A stretch of 17,220 nucleotides of DNA from Candidatus Sphingobacterium stercoripullorum (GTDB lineage Bacteria > Bacteroidota > Bacteroidia > Sphingobacteriales > Sphingobacteriaceae), in assembly GCA_019114715.1 (NCBI GenBank), contig DXEZ01000230.1:1-17220 (forward strand). Direction: 5' to 3'. The notes under the pieces are model-generated. The model searched no databases. It was not told the origin of the DNA and worked only from the letters and a program-made list of their open reading frames with translations. The position numbers and the translations under genes were made by a program. Numbering within the stretch: the stretch's first letter is position 1; each line of letters begins with the position of its first letter. Shown one piece after another: positions 13,660 through 17,220 of the stretch.

Positions 13660-15132
13660 TTAACCTCGGCTGTAGTTTGGAGCCTCTTTAGTAATATGAA
13701 TATTATGCGGATGTGACTCTCTGAGTCCTGCTCCTGTAATCTTCACGAATTGTGCCTCTTTCAGCTGCTCTATAGATGCTGCTCCACAATACCCCATCGA
13801 AGCTCTTAATCCTCCAACATACTGATAAACAACTTCTGCTAAAGTTCCTTTAAATGCAACTCTACCAACAATACCTTCTGGAACTAATTTCTTAATATCG
13901 TCTTCAACGTCCTGGAAATACCTGTCTTTAGAACCTTTTTCCATAGCTTCTAACGACCCCATTCCTCTGTAGGACTTAAATTTCCTACCCTCATAAATAA
14001 TTGTTTCCCCAGGCGCTTCTTCTACACCTGCAAATAAGGAACCAGCCATGACAACATCAGCACCAGCAGCAATTGCTTTAGCAATATCTCCAGTTTGCTT
14101 AACACCTCCATCAGCTATTAAAGGAACCCCTGTTCCTTTAAGTGCTTTAGCAACTTCATACACAGCATAAAGTTGGGGAACACCAACTCCAGCTATTATT
14201 CTGGTTGTACAGATTGACCCCGGACCAATTCCTACTTTAACAGCATCAGCGCCAGCTTCTGCTAGCATCTTAGCTGCTGCTGCAGTCGCAATATTTCCAA
14301 CGATGACCTGTAAATCAGGATACTTAGTCTTCACTTCTTTTAGCATTTCGACTACTCCACGGCTATGACCATGAGCTGTATCAATGGTGACTACATCGAC
14401 TTCCGCTTTAACTAATGCATCGATTCTCTCCATTGTATCAGCAGTTACACCTACGGCAGCCCCAACTAACAATCTACCATGCTCATCCTTAGCAGCACTT
14501 GGATAGGTTCTATACTTTTGTATGTCTTTAAAAGTAATTAATCCTCTTAAATAACCCTCTTCATCAACAACTGGAAGTTTTTCAATCTTATGATTTTGAA
14601 GTATCGACTCCGCTTTTACAAGATCCGTTCCCATTGGTGCAACTACTAAATTATCCTTAGTCATCAACTCCTCAATGGGTCTATTTAATTCTTTTTGAAA
14701 ACGTAAATCTCTATTGGTTACTATTCCTACTAATTTTCTATTTTCGTCAATCACTGGGATTCCGCCGATTGAATGCTCTTTCATTAATGCAAACACGTCA
14801 CCTACTTTTGCACTTCTTTCCACAGTCACAGGATCTTGAATCATTCCGCTTTCCGAACGTTTAACTTTCCGTACTTCAGCAGCCTGCTCATCGATGCTCA
14901 TGTTTTTATGAAGCATTCCTATTCCTCCTGCTTGTGCAATTGCAATTGCTAAATCAGATTCAGTGACCGTATCCATCGCGGCGGAAACTAAAGGAATATT
15001 AAGTTTTATTTTCTTTGTTAAATTAGTGCTCGTATCGACGTCTCTCGGAAGCACTTCAGAATAAGCTGGAACCAACAATACGTCATCGTATGTGAGACCT
15101 TCTGAAACAAATTTTTGTGGATCTAGTTGCAT
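13660..15132 (-). CDS. guaB: Inosine-5'-monophosphate dehydrogenase
   Basis: This 490-aa enzyme oxidises IMP to XMP with NAD+, the committed step of GMP synthesis. The TIM barrel (about 8-95 and 210-480) is interrupted by a tandem CBS pair (about 96-205; DPVTV through GIVTNRDLRF, then LMTKDNLVV through GLITFKDIQKY). The catalytic loop is GIGPGSICTTRIIAGVG with Cys308 as nucleophile; GGVKQTGDIAKA binds the IMP phosphate, YRGMGSLEAM lies at 388-397, and the flap has Arg404-Tyr405. Length and domain order are normal for bacteria, with no sign of damage. The gene is a single unit with its own -7 box and terminator. Nearby THX and SecDF genes fit a housekeeping neighbourhood. Confidence 0.97.
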   Translation of the reverse strand: MQLDPQKFVSEGLTYDDVLLVPAYSEVLPRDVDTSTNLTKKIKLNIPLVSAAMDTVTESDLAIAIAQAGGIGMLHKNMSIDEQAAEVRKVKRSESGMIQDPVTVERSAKVGDVFALMKEHSIGGIPVIDENRKLVGIVTNRDLRFQKELNRPIEELMTKDNLVVAPMGTDLVKAESILQNHKIEKLPVVDEEGYLRGLITFKDIQKYRTYPSAAKDEHGRLLVGAAVGVTADTMERIDALVKAEVDVVTIDTAHGHSRGVVEMLKEVKTKYPDLQVIVGNIATAAAAKMLAEAGADAVKVGIGPGSICTTRIIAGVGVPQLYAVYEVAKALKGTGVPLIADGGVKQTGDIAKAIAAGADVVMAGSLFAGVEEAPGETIIYEGRKFKSYRGMGSLEAMEKGSKDRYFQDVEDDIKKLVPEGIVGRVAFKGTLAEVVYQYVGGLRASMGYCGAASIEQLKEAQFVKITGAGLRESHPHNIHITKEAPNYSRG

Positions 15133-15163
15133 AGCAAATAATTTTGGGATTCTATTTGCCGGT

Positions 15164-15171
15164 CAAAAGTA
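15164..15171 (-). promoter_or_regulatory. TAnnTTTG -7 box of guaB
   Basis: On the - strand TACTTTTG is a perfect match to the Bacteroidota -7 consensus, 31 bases before the guaB ATG, predicting a leader of about 25 bases. No clear TTTG appears at -33. Confidence 0.55.
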
Positions 15172-15370
15172 AGAATTATTTTTCAATATTCCATATTATT
15201 TCTAACAAAAATCACAATACCTATAAAATATCCGTAAATTCGATTTATACTCTGATACTAAACTGCTAGAAAGCGGTCAGCCTATTAATAAATTTCACAA
15301 AAAAATAACATTTGGCAAGAACTTTGTATTAGTTTTCCAGTGATTAAATAGAAACAAATTAGATTAATTT

Positions 15371-15847
15371 ATGAAAAAGGTATTTTTATCAATTATTACG
15401 GCAGCAGCATTAACTCTAGGCATCCAAGAATCAAAAGCACAAACACCTTATAAAACAGCATTAGGTTTAGGTATTGACTTAGGTGACGGAGCTACTCTAT
15501 TTGGGCCGCAAATTAAACATGCTTTTAGTGCACATAACGCAGGACAGGCTCAGGTATTATTCGGAGATCACATCACAACAATTGGTGCAGATTACTCTTA
15601 CAACAAGCCTTTCCAAGGCGCTAATGGTCTAAACTGGTATGTAGGTGTAGGACCTCAGTTAACGTTTTTTGATTCAAAACACGTCGACACACAATTTGCT
15701 CTTCGCCCGGCCGCAGGTCTTGAATTTGTTATTCCACAATCTCCAATTGGTATTCATTTCGATTGGAAGCCGTGGTGGACATTAAGCGGTTCATCTCACT
15801 TTGAGGCGGGTCGTTTCTCTTTAGGATTTAAATATATTCTTAAATAA
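15371..15847 (+). CDS. Small secreted beta-rich protein, probably outer membrane
   Basis: The 158-aa product starts with a signal peptide (MKKVFLSIITAAALTLG, then SKA with likely cleavage before QTPYK). The mature part of about 135 residues has alternating, aromatic-rich segments such as GLNWYVGVGPQLTFFD, AAGLEFVIPQ, PIGIHFDWKPWW and a final RFSLGFKYILK, in keeping with a small beta-barrel of the OmpA/OmpW-like size class. The LGLGIDLGDG start and WYVGVGPQ motif are common in Bacteroidota porin-family hypothetical proteins, but I cannot assign a function. It is a single gene: the upstream 238 bases separate it from the divergent guaB, and a terminator follows. It could instead be periplasmic. 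Confidence 0.75.
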   Translation: MKKVFLSIITAAALTLGIQESKAQTPYKTALGLGIDLGDGATLFGPQIKHAFSAHNAGQAQVLFGDHITTIGADYSYNKPFQGANGLNWYVGVGPQLTFFDSKHVDTQFALRPAAGLEFVIPQSPIGIHFDWKPWWTLSGSSHFEAGRFSLGFKYILK

Positions 15848-15866
15848 AACACTAAGAATTTCAGAT

Positions 15867-15897
15867 AAAAGCCATCCCGTTAAGAGGTGGCTTTTTT
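15867..15897 (+). terminator. Intrinsic terminator after the small secreted protein gene
   Basis: AAAAGCCA (15867-15874) pairs with TGGCTTTT (15888-15895), extended inward by CC/GG with one bulged T; the right arm runs into six T (15892-15897). It lies 20 bases after the stop. Confidence 0.85.
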
Positions 15898-15983
15898 ATT
15901 TACCACCAACCAAGCCCTGCTCCACCGTCAATAAAATATAAAAACCATCCTGTAATTAAGCGCTTATTATATAAAAATTTTTA

Positions 15984-15991
15984 TACCTTTG
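15984..15991 (+). promoter_or_regulatory. TAnnTTTG -7 box of secDF
   Basis: TACCTTTG is a perfect -7 match, 68 bases before the secDF ATG, predicting a leader of about 60 bases. A -33 TTTG at the right spacing is not seen. Confidence 0.5.
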
Positions 15992-16059
15992 CGAATCTGA
16001 TATAGATATCAAGTTAAGGATTTTATAAATCATAAAAATTTACACAGACGGTTATAACC

Positions 16060-17220
16060 ATGCAAAGTAAAGGGTTGATTAAATTTTTGGTAGTAGTGAT
16101 CACGTTAGCGTGTCTTTACTCCCTTTCATTTACATTTGTTACAAGAAAAGTTGAAAAAGACGCTGCCACCTATGCCGGTGGAGATGTTGATAAAGAGCGT
16201 GCTTATTTAGATTCCATCGCAGGAGAGACTGTTTTCAATTTAGGTATTGCAAAATATACTTATAGAGAAGCTAAAGCAAATGAACTGGCTTTAGGTCTTG
16301 ACTTAAAAGGCGGGATGAATGTGACTATGGAGATTGCTCTTGACGAATTGATAAGCAATTTGGCAAACAATCCTGAGGATGAAAAGTTTCAAAATGCGCT
16401 AGAAGAAGCGATTAAAAAAACAAAGTCTACCAATAAAACATTAGTAGACTTGTTTATCGAGGAGTACAATGCATCAAATGCTTCTACCCCACTTGCTTCA
16501 TTTTTCGCCACGAGCGAAAACGCATCTTTAATTAAAGCTACTAGTAACACATCACAAGTACGTAGTTTCTTAAATAGAGAAGCAGAAAGCGCCATTGAAA
16601 ACGCATTCAAAGTTCTAAGAACACGTATTGATAAGTTCGGGGTTTCCTCTCCTAACATTCAGATCCAACAGGGAACAAATAGAATATTAATTGAATTACC
16701 TGGGGTTACCGATGAGCAAAGAGTTAGAAACTTGTTACAAGGTTCTGCTAAACTTGAGTTTTACTTAACTCAAGAGAACCAACAGGTATACCCTCTACTA
16801 GAAAACATAGACCGCACCTTAGCAAACATTTTAAATGAATCTACTTCGAAACAAGAAGATGTTTCCAATGAAGACAAAGTTACAGATACAACAGAAAGTG
16901 ATTCTGATGATGAAAACTTACTTGCTAACTTAGGAGCTGCTAACGACTCTACGGGAAGTTCTGAAGAATTAGAGAACCTAAGAAAAACAAATCCTTTATT
17001 TAGTGTACTGACTCCAAATGTTGCACCAGATGCTAATGGACAAATGACTTTAGGTCGTGGTCCTGCGGTAGGTTTTGCACATTTACGCGATACTGCTAAA
17101 GTCAATGAGTATCTAGAGATGCCTGAGGTACAATCTATAATTCCCGCCAACATCCAATTAATGTGGGCTGTAAAACCGGAAAATAGAAACCCAGACTACT
17201 TGACTTTATATGCCATTAGA
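16060..17220 (+). CDS. secDF: Protein translocase subunit SecD/SecDF, N-terminal part (3' end outside window)
   Basis: The frame opens at ATG 16060 and stays open to the last base (387 codons). Residues 1-30 (MQSKGLIKFLVVVITLACLY onward) form the first transmembrane helix. LGLDLKGGMNVTMEI at 78-92 is the SecD family signature. The remainder is the large periplasmic P1 domain, with ENAFKVLRTRIDKFGVSSPNIQIQ and NRILIELPGVTDEQRVRNLL typical of SecD. SecD and SecF use proton-motive force to help pull exported proteins through SecYEG. Bacteroidota usually carry one fused SecDF of about 1000 residues, so a fusion is expected but not seen here. Residues about 265-310 are an acidic, Ser/Thr/Asp-rich stretch absent from short SecDs, likely a flexible periplasmic insert. 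Confidence 0.92.
   Translation, partial: MQSKGLIKFLVVVITLACLYSLSFTFVTRKVEKDAATYAGGDVDKERAYLDSIAGETVFNLGIAKYTYREAKANELALGLDLKGGMNVTMEIALDELISNLANNPEDEKFQNALEEAIKKTKSTNKTLVDLFIEEYNASNASTPLASFFATSENASLIKATSNTSQVRSFLNREAESAIENAFKVLRTRIDKFGVSSPNIQIQQGTNRILIELPGVTDEQRVRNLLQGSAKLEFYLTQENQQVYPLLENIDRTLANILNESTSKQEDVSNEDKVTDTTESDSDDENLLANLGAANDSTGSSEELENLRKTNPLFSVLTPNVAPDANGQMTLGRGPAVGFAHLRDTAKVNEYLEMPEVQSIIPANIQLMWAVKPENRNPDYLTLYAIR

Noticed and set aside
15313..15328. Sigma-54-like element (TGGCAAG, then TTGTA) before the small secreted protein gene
   Set aside because: Two mismatches to the consensus, including loss of the key GC at -12, and no enhancer-binding protein nearby. It overlaps an equally weak TTTG/TAGTTTTC pair with too short a spacer (15 bases).
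15900..15971. Short - strand frame reading LITGWFLYFIDGGAGLGWW
   Set aside because: It looks protein-like, but it has no ATG, GTG or TTG start and no ribosome site, and it lies between a terminator and the secDF promoter. At most it is a remnant of a lost gene.
16389..17153. Two - strand open frames of 89 and 127 codons
   Set aside because: They lie entirely antisense to the secDF reading frame, which has clear SecD motifs and runs open to the window end; the - strand products have no recognisable domains.

Overview
The window looks like chromosomal DNA of a Bacteroidota bacterium, probably of the Sphingobacteriia/Cytophagia side, though I cannot fix the genus. The reasons are low GC content, genes that mostly lack Shine-Dalgarno sequences, several TAnnTTTG promoter -7 boxes, a DAHP synthase with a C-terminal chorismate mutase domain, a SecD with the N-terminus usual for Bacteroidota SecDF, and a tiny THX-type ribosomal protein. 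No rRNA, tRNA, CRISPR array, transposase or phage gene is visible.

Layout. (1) 1-3340: the end of a shikimate/aromatic amino acid operon on the + strand (DAHP synthase-chorismate mutase, aroA, aroC), closed by a bidirectional terminator. (2) 3358-8675: a compact six-gene operon on the - strand. In transcription order it encodes an L-rhamnose/L-fucose-type mutarotase, a UxaA-family dehydratase, a short-chain dehydrogenase (SDR), a fumarylacetoacetase (FAH)-family hydrolase, an amidohydrolase-type lactonase and a second SDR. Together these supply every step of a non-phosphorylating 6-deoxyhexose pathway, best fitted to L-fucose with L-rhamnose possible: mutarotation, oxidation to the lactone, lactone opening, dehydration, oxidation to the 2,4-diketo acid, and hydrolysis to pyruvate plus lactate. 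Divergent from it are an AraC-family and a LacI-family regulator (8842-10840). (3) 10928-12127: a class I PLP aminotransferase behind two sets of direct repeats. (4) 12228-13659: a gene-poor stretch holding three small - strand genes: a 78-aa lipoprotein, a 54-aa single-pass membrane protein and a 39-aa THX ribosomal protein. (5) 13660-15132: guaB on the - strand. (6) 15371-15847: a small secreted, probably outer-membrane, beta-rich protein. (7) 16060 to the window end: the N-terminal 387 residues of SecD/SecDF.

The most interesting parts are the sugar operon, where a UxaA-type enzyme fills the dehydratase slot usually held by an enolase-superfamily enzyme and where the terminal SDR carries Asn instead of the catalytic Lys of YxxxK, and the paired small envelope-protein genes with strong Shine-Dalgarno sequences and a structured leader. 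These functions are assigned from sequence motifs and context only.
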